Shown piece after piece: positions 15,875 through 23,255 of a stretch of 37,105 bases of DNA (its first letter is position 1; every line of letters begins with the position of its first letter). This stretch comes from Chloroflexota bacterium (lineage in GTDB: Bacteria > Chloroflexota > Dormibacteria > CF-121), in NCBI GenBank assembly GCA_005889535.1, contig VBHC01000126.1:1-37105 (forward strand), read 5' to 3'. The position numbers and the translations under genes were made by a program. The notes beneath the pieces are model-generated. The model did no database searches. It saw nothing but the letters and a program-made list of their open reading frames with translations, and was not told the origin of the DNA.

Positions 15875-17400
15875 GCCGCTCCGGCCATCATCAGACCGAG
15901 CTCCTCGACGTGGGCGTCTTGTCGCTCGACCACGCCGCGGATCCGGCCGTCATAGAGGACGGCGATGCGGTCGGCCAGCGCCAGGATCTCATCGAGGTCT
16001 TCGCTGATCAGCAGGATGCCGACGCCCCGGCCGGCCGTCTCCAGCAGCAGGCCGCGCACGATGTCGGTGGCCCCCACGTCGAGGCCGCTGGTCGGCGAGC
16101 TGGCGACGAGCAAAAGCGGGCGGCTGGAGAGCTCGCGGGCGAGCAGCACCTTCTGGATATTGCCCCCCGAGAGCTGCCGCGCCGGGACCTGGGGAGAGGA
16201 GGCGCCGATGCTGAATCGCTGCATGAGGTCTACGGCGTTCGTTCGAATCCTTCCCGGGTGCAAGAGGCCCTGGGTCGAGATCGGCGGCCGGCGGAAAGCT
16301 TTCAGCACCAGGTTCTCGGCGACGCTGAGCGACGGCGCGACCCCGGTGCCCAGGCGGTCATCCGGGATGTAAGCCACGCCGCGCCGGATGGCTTCCAGAG
16401 GATCGCCGCCCCGGATCTGCCGTCCTGTCACGATGACGCTCCCGGCGGTCCGGCGTCGAAGACCGGTGATCACCTCGGCGAGCTCGCGCTGCCCATTGCC
16501 GGCGACGCCGGCGACCCCGACGATCTCGCCCGCGTGGACCTGCAGGTTGATGTCGTGCAGCGCCGGCGTTCCGAGCTCGCCATTCGCGCTGACCCGACGC
16601 AGCTCCAGGGCGACCTGTCGCTCCGCCTGTGCCGGGCCTTCCTTCTTCTTGGTGAAGACCACTTCCCGCCCGACCATCATTCGCGCCAGCTCGCGTGTGT
16701 TCGTGTTCCCGGTCATCACAGTCCCGATCACCTTTCCGCGCCTGAGGACCGTGACACGATTCGAAACCGCCATGACCTCTTCGAGCTTGTGCGAGATAAA
16801 GATGATGGTGCGCTGCTCGGCGGCTATCAATCGCAAGGTCTGGAAGAGCTGCTCGGCTTCCTGTGGCGTCAGCTGTGACGTCGGCTCGTCAAGGATGAGG
16901 ATGCGGGCCCCCCGGTAGAGGACTTTCAGAATCTCCACGCGTTGTTGCTCGCCGACCGAGAGTTGCCAGATGCGGGCGCGTGGGTTGACGGGCATCCGGT
17001 AACGGCGCGAGAGATCGGCGATCCGACCCTCGACAACGCGTGGTTCCAGTAACAGTCCACGGTCGGCGGCGTCGCGATGCCCGAGCACAAGGTTCTCGGC
17101 GACCGTGAAGGAGGCTGCCAGCCGGAAATGCTGGTGGACCATCCCGACGCCGGCTTCGATCGCGTCGCGCGGCGCCGGGAAGCTCACGGGTTTGCCGTGA
17201 AGAAGGATCTCGCCCTCATCCGGGCGGTAGAGGCCAGTCAGAATATTCGACAGGGTCGATTTTCCCGCGCCGTTCTCCCCCAGCAGGGCGTGGATTTCAC
17301 CGCGCAGGACTTCGAAGTCGATGCCATCGTTGGCGAGGACGCCGGGGAACCGCTTGGTGATTCCCCGCATCGTCACTGCTGGAGGTTTGTCAGCCTCCAC
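15871..17400 (-). CDS. ABC transporter ATP-binding protein, two ABC domains (BMP/nucleoside type)
   Basis: About 509 residues with two fused ATPase domains. The first has Walker A GENGAGKST (41-49), signature LSVGEQQRVEILK and Walker B ILILDEPTSQL. The second is degenerate, as usual in this RbsA-like family: GVAGNGQRELAE replaces Walker A, but LSGGNIQKVLLAREL is intact, and Walker B reads LLLVASSPTSGLD. The frame is open to an ATG at 17433, but residues from there to 17401 are encoded by a C-rich hairpin repeat. I therefore prefer GTG 17400 (or ATG 17370). The lost Glu/Asp after Walker B in domain 2 suggests only one hydrolytic site. It energises the two permeases downstream. Confidence 0.9.
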   Translation of the reverse strand: MEADKPPAVTMRGITKRFPGVLANDGIDFEVLRGEIHALLGENGAGKSTLSNILTGLYRPDEGEILLHGKPVSFPAPRDAIEAGVGMVHQHFRLAASFTVAENLVLGHRDAADRGLLLEPRVVEGRIADLSRRYRMPVNPRARIWQLSVGEQQRVEILKVLYRGARILILDEPTSQLTPQEAEQLFQTLRLIAAEQRTIIFISHKLEEVMAVSNRVTVLRRGKVIGTVMTGNTNTRELARMMVGREVVFTKKKEGPAQAERQVALELRRVSANGELGTPALHDINLQVHAGEIVGVAGVAGNGQRELAEVITGLRRRTAGSVIVTGRQIRGGDPLEAIRRGVAYIPDDRLGTGVAPSLSVAENLVLKAFRRPPISTQGLLHPGRIRTNAVDLMQRFSIGASSPQVPARQLSGGNIQKVLLARELSSRPLLLVASSPTSGLDVGATDIVRGLLLETAGRGVGILLISEDLDEILALADRIAVLYDGRIRGVVERQDAHVEELGLMMAGAA

Positions 17401-17404
17401 GCCA

Positions 17405-17425
17405 CCCTCCCCCAGAGGGGGAGGG
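17405..17425. repeat. C-rich hairpin repeat, copy 2
   Basis: Arms CCCTCCCCC / GGGGGAGGG, identical to the copy at 1222-1243, with loop AGA instead of TTGT. It sits between the substrate-binding-protein gene and its ATPase and, if translation began at ATG 17433, would encode a run of Pro/Leu/Gly at the N-terminus. Confidence 0.6.
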
Positions 17426-17442
17426 GTTTTCATCGGGCCATG

Positions 17443-18546
17443 TCAGCCGCCTTTCGGGCTGCCGATTACCCCTTGCACGAACCAGTCCATGGCATAGAGC
17501 TCATCCACGGTCAGCTTCTTTCCCGCCGGGACGTGGACCGCTCCCGATTGGTCCTTGAGCGGCCCAGTGAATTCGTAGAAGCTGCCGTTCTTGAGCGCGT
17601 CCATCTTGTTGGTGATCTGCGTTTGGACCGACGCCGGCACCGATTTGCCGAAGGGAGCCAGTCCGATCATCGCGTCGCCGATGCTGCCGTAGTAGTTGTC
17701 AGACTTCCAGGTGCCGTCCTTTACCGCTTTGACCTGCCTGGTGTAGTACGGACCCCAGTGATAGACGGTGCCGGTAAGCCAGACGTCGGGCGCATAGGAT
17801 GACTGGTCCGAGTCGTATCCGCTCCACGGAATGCCCTTGGCTTTTGCCGCGTCACCCGTTGCCGGACTATCCTGCCCCTGGCCGATGGCGTCCACGCCCC
17901 TCCCCAGCAGGCTCTCGGCCGCCTGCTTCTCCTTGGTCGGGTCAAACCATGTGTTGGTCCATACCACCTGGACGGTCGCGCCGGGGTGGGTCACCTGCGC
18001 CCCGAGGCTGATGGCGTTGATCTCGCGAATCACCTCGGGGATCGGGAAGGGCGCGACAAAGCCGATCTTGCCCTTCTTGCTGGCGGCGCCGAGCGCCATG
18101 CCGGTCAGGTAATCCGCGTCCTCGGCCGCACCAAAGTACTCACCCATGTTGCTGGCGGTCTTGGTCCCGGTCGCCTGCTCGAACTTGATGTCGGGGTGCT
18201 TTTGGGCCTCGGTGTACATCGCGTCCTGGAAGCCGAAGGACGTCCCGAAGATGATCTTGTTGCCATCGCGGATCAGATCTTCGACGACCTGGGCGACCTG
18301 GGGACCTTCCGGAACGTTTTCTTTGAACGTGGTCTGCACCGCGCTGCCGAGCTGCTGCTCGACATACTTGCGGCCCTCGTCATGAGCCTGGGTCCAGCCG
18401 TGATCCGCCGTAGGTCCCACGTAAATCCAGGCCGCCTTGATCGTCGAGCTGCTGCTGCCGGTTCCCGCGGGGCTATTCCCGCCGCCGCACGCGCCGACGC
18501 CCAGCGCAGCCAGCATCGTCAAGGCGATGTGAACGGATTTCTTCAT
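17443..18546 (-). CDS. BMP-family substrate-binding lipoprotein
   Basis: 367 residues. The N-terminus is a lipoprotein signal peptide, with a lipobox ending VGAC (C20 lipidated), then a Gly/Ser/Thr-rich tether. The BMP (basic membrane protein, Med/PnrA-like) fold shows in AAWIYVGPTADHGWTQAHDEGR near residue 38-60, VPEGPQVAQVVEDLIRDGNKIIFGTSFG, and GMALGAASKKGKIGFVAPFPIPEVIREINAISLGAQ. Such proteins bind purine nucleosides or similar ligands outside the membrane and deliver them to the permeases. There is a strong AGGAG ribosome-binding site just upstream of ATG 18546. It is the first gene of the operon. Confidence 0.93.
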   Translation of the reverse strand: MKKSVHIALTMLAALGVGACGGGNSPAGTGSSSSTIKAAWIYVGPTADHGWTQAHDEGRKYVEQQLGSAVQTTFKENVPEGPQVAQVVEDLIRDGNKIIFGTSFGFQDAMYTEAQKHPDIKFEQATGTKTASNMGEYFGAAEDADYLTGMALGAASKKGKIGFVAPFPIPEVIREINAISLGAQVTHPGATVQVVWTNTWFDPTKEKQAAESLLGRGVDAIGQGQDSPATGDAAKAKGIPWSGYDSDQSSYAPDVWLTGTVYHWGPYYTRQVKAVKDGTWKSDNYYGSIGDAMIGLAPFGKSVPASVQTQITNKMDALKNGSFYEFTGPLKDQSGAVHVPAGKKLTVDELYAMDWFVQGVIGSPKGG

Positions 18547-18587
18547 GTGCTCCTCTCCCTGCCGTAAACCCCCTGTTCCAAGGGAGA

Positions 18588-18593
18588 ATTCTA
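18588..18593 (-). promoter_or_regulatory. -10 box of the BMP-type importer operon
   Basis: Minus-strand TAGAAT about 41 bases before ATG 18546, leaving a leader that contains an AGGAG ribosome-binding site. No good -35 match is visible, so the box is tentative. Unlike its neighbours this operon has a proper leader. Confidence 0.4.
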
Positions 18594-18625
18594 TCGTCTG
18601 CGCCCGGCAGTGACCGCCGCCGCGT

Positions 18626-19696
18626 TTACAGCCGAATTGCCGTCCGAAGCAGGGCCTTCAGCCGGTCCGGCTGACGCCGATAGCGTTCCCACTCGGATGG
18701 CAGCTTCGTCGACTTTTCCACGATGGCCCAGAGGACCGAGTTGACGGGAGTCGGCACGTCATACCGACGGCCGGCATCGACCACCGCCCCGTTCAGGAAG
18801 GCCGCCTCCGTTTTGCCCTTGGCGCGGCTCAGGTCCCACCACAACGATGGCATTTTGTTGCCCCGGGCACCGCCCAGCCGGGGTTCGAGCAGCATCTGCG
18901 CCAACAGCGGCGGGAGGTTCATGGCGCGCCGCAGGCTGGGCGCGGGGAGGCCAGGAAGCGCGACCACGGAAAGCCGCATTCGATTCATGACAGTGATGGC
19001 CTCTAAGAACGCGGCCCGCTCGTAGCGGAAGAGCTCGCTGTCGGCAAAGACATGGCTGGGCGGCAGGTCCAGGATCGCGCTCTGCGCGTTCCCGATGATA
19101 TTGAACAGCAGCTTCGACCACTTCATGGCGCGGAAGTCCGCGTACCGGCGGGCCTTCAGTCCGGCGTCTCCGAGCTTGCGGACGAGCGGCGCCACATTGA
19201 CCTCCGGCGAAACCGGAGCCAGCGCCACACCGCCGCGCCGCGAGTGCAACTGGATGGTGCCGGGCTCATCGAGGCTGACGGGAACGGTCAAGCTGCCGGC
19301 GACCAGCGCCTGCTCGGGGAGCGCCAGGCTAATGGCTTCCTCGTTGCCCACGCCGTTCTGGAAACTTCCCAGGATGGTGCCTGGACGGAGCGCCGGCTGC
19401 AGCTGGTCGATCGCGTCCAGCGTGTCATAGCCCTTGACGGTGAGGAATACGTAGTCGAAGGGTCCGCCAGCTTCCGCGATGCTTGGCCGCGCGGCCAGTA
19501 CCGACTGGTTGCTCACCTTGCCGGCCACGACCATGCGCACCCCATCGCGGGTAACCGCCTCGACATGGGGTGGCCGGCCGATCAGTGTCACCTCGCTGCC
19601 GGCTTGCGCCAGCCTGGCGCCGAGCAGCGAGCCGACTGCCCCGGCGCCAAAGAAGAGAAATCGTAACGGCGGCGCGGGCGCCGGTCGCTGCGGCAT
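18626..19696 (-). CDS. panE: 2-dehydropantoate 2-reductase (ketopantoate reductase) family
   Basis: 356 residues from ATG 19696, which overlaps the plsY stop (ATGA). NADPH-dependent reduction of ketopantoate to pantoate leads to pantothenate and CoA. The Rossmann motif GAGAVG is at 17-22. The family's catalytic Lys lies in AMKWSKLLFNIIGN, and the conserved Asp/Glu in LWWDLSRAKGKTEAAFLNGAVV, followed by DVPTPVNSVLW. It is longer than E. coli PanE (303), with an extra hydrophobic segment around residues 245-270. Paralogues in this family act on other 2-oxoacids, so the precise substrate is not proven. A longer open frame to 20344 runs across plsY and is spurious. Confidence 0.85.
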   Translation of the reverse strand: MPQRPAPAPPLRFLFFGAGAVGSLLGARLAQAGSEVTLIGRPPHVEAVTRDGVRMVVAGKVSNQSVLAARPSIAEAGGPFDYVFLTVKGYDTLDAIDQLQPALRPGTILGSFQNGVGNEEAISLALPEQALVAGSLTVPVSLDEPGTIQLHSRRGGVALAPVSPEVNVAPLVRKLGDAGLKARRYADFRAMKWSKLLFNIIGNAQSAILDLPPSHVFADSELFRYERAAFLEAITVMNRMRLSVVALPGLPAPSLRRAMNLPPLLAQMLLEPRLGGARGNKMPSLWWDLSRAKGKTEAAFLNGAVVDAGRRYDVPTPVNSVLWAIVEKSTKLPSEWERYRRQPDRLKALLRTAIRL

Positions 19697-20319
19697 CAGT
19701 GGGCGGTAATCTTCAGCTCTCGGCCGGTGGCGAGCCGCCCGATGTTGCTCCGATGCCGGTAGAGCACCAGCCCGACCAGAGCGACACCGAGGACGATCAC
19801 GGGCCACCCCACGGGGCGCCAGGCCTGCCAGCCAACGAGGTGAAGCGCGATCAAGCTGAGAAAGCCGACCGCGACGGCGATCAGCGACGAGAGCGACGCC
19901 ACCCGGGTGAGACGGATGACCAGGAACCAGCTCACCAGGGCCAGGACCAGCGCCACCGGGGCGAGCGCCAACAGGACGCCGCCCGAGGTCGCCACGCCCT
20001 TGCCGCCGCGGAAGCCCAGATAAAGCGGCCAGGTGTGGCCCACCACGGCGGCGAGGCCGATGACGGCCAGCGCGAATTCTTGATCGGCGAGGCCGAGGGC
20101 GATGCCCAGCATGACGGGGATGAAGCCCTTCAGGCCGTCGGCGACGAGGGTGGCGGCAAAGGCGCCCGGCCCGCCGGCGCGGAACACGTTGGCGGCCCCG
20201 ATGTTGCCACTGCCGAGCTTGCGTACATCCTGGTTGCGGTAGACCTTCATTACCAGCCAGCCAGAGGGAACGGAACCGAGCAAGTAGGCCACGGCCGCCA
20301 GCGCGAGCACTTTGAGCAT
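19696..20319 (-). CDS. plsY: Glycerol-3-phosphate acyltransferase PlsY
   Basis: 207 residues, about five to six membrane helices. It transfers an acyl group from acyl-phosphate to glycerol-3-phosphate, starting phospholipid synthesis in the membrane. All three conserved loops are visible: the SGNIGAANVFR block near residue 37, GFRGGKGVAT near 102 and YRHRSNIGRL near 188. Start ATG 20319 has a promoter 24 bases upstream and no clear Shine-Dalgarno. panE follows with a 4-base coupled overlap. pgsA in the same window works further along the same lipid pathway. Confidence 0.94.
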   Translation of the reverse strand: MLKVLALAAVAYLLGSVPSGWLVMKVYRNQDVRKLGSGNIGAANVFRAGGPGAFAATLVADGLKGFIPVMLGIALGLADQEFALAVIGLAAVVGHTWPLYLGFRGGKGVATSGGVLLALAPVALVLALVSWFLVIRLTRVASLSSLIAVAVGFLSLIALHLVGWQAWRPVGWPVIVLGVALVGLVLYRHRSNIGRLATGRELKITAH

Positions 20320-20325
20320 GGAAGG

Positions 20326-20337
20326 GTCCTCGAGGAC
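20326..20337. promoter_or_regulatory. 12-bp palindrome at the plsY transcription start
   Basis: GTCCTCGAGGAC, a perfect 12-base palindrome between the plsY -10 box and its ATG, about where transcription should begin. It could be an operator, but a single short palindrome in GC-rich DNA is weak evidence. Confidence 0.25.
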
Positions 20338-20343
20338 GCCTCA

Positions 20344-20373
20344 ACTATAGAGCGATGGCTTTACGGTTGTCAC
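20344..20373 (-). promoter_or_regulatory. Sigma70-type promoter of plsY-panE
   Basis: On the minus strand GTGACA (20373-20368), an 18-base spacer, then TATAGT (20349-20344). Five of six bases match the -35 consensus. Confidence 0.5.
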
Positions 20374-20417
20374 TCAAAGCCGGTATCACCTTCTCGCCGG
20401 CTTCCGGCCGGCGACTG

Positions 20418-21521
20418 CTACCTGCGGGGCAACTCGAGGGTGAACTCGCTACCGGCCCCCGGCCGGCTGTCGACGAGGACCCGCCCGCCGTGGGCTTTGG
20501 CGACCTCCTGCACGATGTAAAGGCCGATGCCGAGGCCGACGAGGTGACCGGTCGCCTCGGTCTCGATGCGGGCAAAGCGCTTGAAGAGCCGGCCCTGATG
20601 CTGGGGGTCGATCCCGAGGCCGTCATCAAGGACGCTGATCGTCCAGCTGGCGCCGGACCCGGCGAGCACGACGTCGATCCGGCCCGTGGGCCCCGGCCGA
20701 AAGCGGATGGCGTTGTCGAGCAACTCACGAACCGCCAGGTGAAGCCAGTACGAGTTGCCCGTCAAGGGCGCAGCCAGCACATCGAGGCGGAGGTCGATGG
20801 CCAGGTCCGCAAACCGACGTTGCTGCTCACTCACCATCGGCTCGATCACGTCGACCAGGTCCAGGTTCTCCTTGGCCATCGCCGGCCCCAGCTCGTCGAG
20901 CCGGCCAACCAGGCTCATGTCCATGATCAGGCGGCTCAGCTGCCGGGCCTTTTCGTAGATCCGTGCGCCGGCCAGCTTCTGGTGCTCGAGATTCAGCCCG
21001 CCTTGCGCGAGCAGGGAACCGTACCCGAGGATCACGCTCAGCGGCGTGCGCAGCTCGTGCGCGGCCACGTTCAGGAACTCCGTCTTGGTCGTGCTCGTCT
21101 CGCGCAAGCGGGCCACGTCTACATCCAGCGGCGCGGCGGGCTGGGCGACCATGCCGGTCAGCAGGTGCTCCACGGAGCGACCCTCGCCCTTGAGCGGCCG
21201 AATGAACCACTCCCAGGTTTGCCCATCGATCACGATCGTGGCGCTATGCGACCGACCCTTAAGCGAGACCGAACGATACGGGCGGGGATCCGACAGCGGG
21301 TGCGCCGGCGGCAGCAAGGCCGAAATCGTCAGCCCGGCGGCGTCGGGCCGGTGGAAGACCCCTGCCATCAACTCGTTCAGCGCGAGCACGCGAAGGTCGG
21401 TAACCTGCACGACCGCCACCGGGATGGGGGTCGCCTGGAGGAGCTCGATGACCGGCGTGGCGAAGCGTTCCGAGAGTGCCGTTTCGAGCAACTGCGCCAG
21501 CGCCTCCGAGCGTCGGTCCAA
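20418..21521 (-). CDS. Cytoplasmic PAS-like sensor histidine kinase
   Basis: 367 residues from TTG 21521, which has a GGAGG about 9 bases upstream. The frame is open to 22004, but that part lies over the divergent thioesterase gene. Layout: a PAS-like sensor fold (about residues 30-115, PIPVAVVQVTDLRVLALNELM), then the dimerisation helix with H-box NVAAHELRTPLSVILGYG (H155). The HATPase domain follows, with N-box VRELLDNAIRF, G1 VLDDGLGIDP and G2 VGLGIGLYI. No membrane helix, so it probably senses an internal ligand or a partner. No response regulator gene is adjacent; the receiver at 7070 is the only one in the window. Confidence 0.9.
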   Translation of the reverse strand: MDRRSEALAQLLETALSERFATPVIELLQATPIPVAVVQVTDLRVLALNELMAGVFHRPDAAGLTISALLPPAHPLSDPRPYRSVSLKGRSHSATIVIDGQTWEWFIRPLKGEGRSVEHLLTGMVAQPAAPLDVDVARLRETSTTKTEFLNVAAHELRTPLSVILGYGSLLAQGGLNLEHQKLAGARIYEKARQLSRLIMDMSLVGRLDELGPAMAKENLDLVDVIEPMVSEQQRRFADLAIDLRLDVLAAPLTGNSYWLHLAVRELLDNAIRFRPGPTGRIDVVLAGSGASWTISVLDDGLGIDPQHQGRLFKRFARIETEATGHLVGLGIGLYIVQEVAKAHGGRVLVDSRPGAGSEFTLELPRR

Positions 21522-21546
21522 TACGGGTGGCCTCCAAATCGGCTGA

Positions 21547-21552
21547 TAAACT
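21547..21552 (+). promoter_or_regulatory. -10 box of the thioesterase gene
   Basis: TAAACT, 11 bases before GTG 21564, inside the 42-base divergent spacer shared with the histidine kinase. The same core, GATAAACT, precedes lepA. Confidence 0.45.
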
Positions 21553-21563
21553 GGTCGCAGGCC

Positions 21564-22037
21564 GTGCAAGACCCCGACAAACTCAATGATGAAACCACAT
21601 ACCAGCGCTGTTTTGCCTGCGGCCATCGCAACGAATCCGGGCTCAAGCTGACCTTTCGACGCGACGGCGAGCGGATCGTTGCCGACTACACGCCCGCCGA
21701 GCGCTACCAGGGCTTTCCGGGTGTCCTCCACGGGGGCATCCTGGCGACGATGCTCGATGAAACGATGGGCCGTACCGGCGCGTTGCGGCAGGAGTGGCTG
21801 ATAACCGGCAAGCTCGACATCCGCTACCGCAGGCCGGCGCCCATCGATCAGCCCCTTCGGGTTTGGGGGGAGATCGCCCGTGAGCGCAACGGCGCGATCG
21901 ATGCGGTCGGCGCTGTGGAGCTGATGGACGGAACCGTGCTGGCCGAGGCGCGTGGCATGTTCGTACGTTTGCCCGAGAGCCTGACGACCGCGACGGTCGG
22001 CCAATACCCGGAGTTCATCAACTACTGGCGAACGTAG
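21564..22037 (+). CDS. PaaI-family hotdog thioesterase
   Basis: 157 residues from GTG 21564. The frame is open far upstream, but that part is antisense to the kinase. The N-terminal CFACGHRNESGLKL is the lead-in typical of small PaaI/YbgC-like acyl-CoA thioesterases. The hotdog core has GVLHGGILATMLDETMG near residue 55, where the HGG and the Asp form the active-site region, and ITGKLDIRYRRPAPI as the long strand. It hydrolyses acyl-CoA to the acid and CoA; chain specificity is unknown. The acyl-CoA dehydrogenase gene follows or overlaps, suggesting work on the same acyl-CoA pool. Confidence 0.9.
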   Translation: MQDPDKLNDETTYQRCFACGHRNESGLKLTFRRDGERIVADYTPAERYQGFPGVLHGGILATMLDETMGRTGALRQEWLITGKLDIRYRRPAPIDQPLRVWGEIARERNGAIDAVGAVELMDGTVLAEARGMFVRLPESLTTATVGQYPEFINYWRT

Positions 22038-22090
22038 CCACGCCGCGTTCTCATCTGTTTGGGCCGGAGCACGACGAGTTCCGCGGTACC

Positions 22091-23188
22091 GTGCGCGCCT
22101 TCATCAACAAGGAGATCGGCCCCCATGTCGACGAGTGGGAGCAGGCCCAGCAGTTTCCACGAGAGCTGTTCCGTCGATGTGGTGGGCTCGACTTGTTGGG
22201 CCTCAAATATCCAGAGCGATATGGCGGGACGGACGCCGGCGTGCTCTACGAGGCCGTGCTTTTCGAAGAGCTGGCCCGCTGTGGCTCCGGTGGCGTCGCC
22301 GCCGGCATTGGTGCCCACGTCGCCATCGCCACGCCGCCAATCAACGCCTTCGGGGACGATGGCCAGCGTCAACGCTGGCTGGCGCCGGCCATCAAGGGGG
22401 AAAAGATCGTGGCCCTGGGCGTGACCGAGCCGTCGGGTGGCTCGGACATCGCGCACGTACAGACCCTCGCCCGTCGCGAGGGTGATGCCTACGTCGTCAA
22501 TGGCAGCAAGACGTTCATCACCAACGGCGTCAATGCCGATCTGGTCGTCATCCTCGTCCGGACCAAGCCGGAGGGTGGCCATCATGGGTTGTCGCTGCTG
22601 GTGGCCGAACGGGGGACGCCGGGGTATACGGTCGGGCGCAAGCTGGACAAGCTGGGCTGGCGGGCATCGGACACCGCGGAGCTGGTCTTCCAGGACTGCC
22701 GGGTGCCGGTTGCGAACCGTCTTGGGGAGGAAAACGACGGCTTCAAAATGGCCGTCGCGAACTTTCAGTGGGAGCGGCTCTGGATCGCGATCTCGGCGGT
22801 GGCGTCGGCGCAGCGGAGCCTGGAGCTGGCCGTCGACTACGCTGGGAACCGAGTGCAATTCGGAAAGACGCTCACCTCGATGCAGGTCATCCGGCACGAG
22901 ATCGCCGATATGGCGCTGATGATCGAGCAGGCCCGCCAACTCACGTATTACGCCCTCTGGCTGCACTCGCAGAAGTTGCCCTGCACCAAGGAGGTTTCGA
23001 TGGCGAAGATCGCGGCCACCGAGGCGGATGTCAGGGTCGCCGACCGAGCGCTGCAGATTCACGGCGGCTACGGCTACATGATGGAGTACCCGATCCAGCG
23101 TGCCTGGCGCGATGCACGGCTGGGACCGATTGGCGCGGGGACCAACGAGATCATGCGGGAAATCATCGCCAAAGAACTCGACCTCTAA
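22091..23188 (+). CDS. Acyl-CoA dehydrogenase (isovaleryl/long-chain type)
   Basis: At least 365 residues. FAD-linked alpha,beta-dehydrogenation of an acyl-CoA. FAD/substrate blocks: ALGVTEPSGGSDIAHVQTLARR near residue 113, FITNG, and GGYGYMMEYPIQRAWRDARLGPIGAGTNEI near the end. The Glu used by medium-chain enzymes is replaced by Ala in IGAGTNE, but a Glu is present in FQWERLWIA, the position used by isovaleryl- and long-chain-type enzymes. GTG 22091 cuts into the first helix. The same frame upstream encodes TPRSHLFGPEHDEFRGT, as expected for a full N-terminus. The only plausible start there is a CTG at 22025, which overlaps the thioesterase stop and has a GGAG 11 bases before it. Confidence 0.92.
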   Translation: MRAFINKEIGPHVDEWEQAQQFPRELFRRCGGLDLLGLKYPERYGGTDAGVLYEAVLFEELARCGSGGVAAGIGAHVAIATPPINAFGDDGQRQRWLAPAIKGEKIVALGVTEPSGGSDIAHVQTLARREGDAYVVNGSKTFITNGVNADLVVILVRTKPEGGHHGLSLLVAERGTPGYTVGRKLDKLGWRASDTAELVFQDCRVPVANRLGEENDGFKMAVANFQWERLWIAISAVASAQRSLELAVDYAGNRVQFGKTLTSMQVIRHEIADMALMIEQARQLTYYALWLHSQKLPCTKEVSMAKIAATEADVRVADRALQIHGGYGYMMEYPIQRAWRDARLGPIGAGTNEIMREIIAKELDL

Positions 23189-23243
23189 CATGCGGTGCGC
23201 GCCGCCCAGTGTCCCTGCCTGCTTAAGGGCACGGAATGCTGGC

Positions 23244-23249
23244 TAGACT
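23244..23249 (+). promoter_or_regulatory. -10 box of the ChlD-type gene (leaderless type)
   Basis: TAGACT, 6 bases before GTG 23256. No Shine-Dalgarno sequence lies in between. Confidence 0.55.
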
Positions 23250-23255
23250 CATACC

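Noticed and set aside
19697-20344. N-terminal extension of panE up to 20344
   Set aside because: It lies over plsY in another frame and is Arg/Gly-rich. The real panE start is the ATG overlapping the plsY stop.
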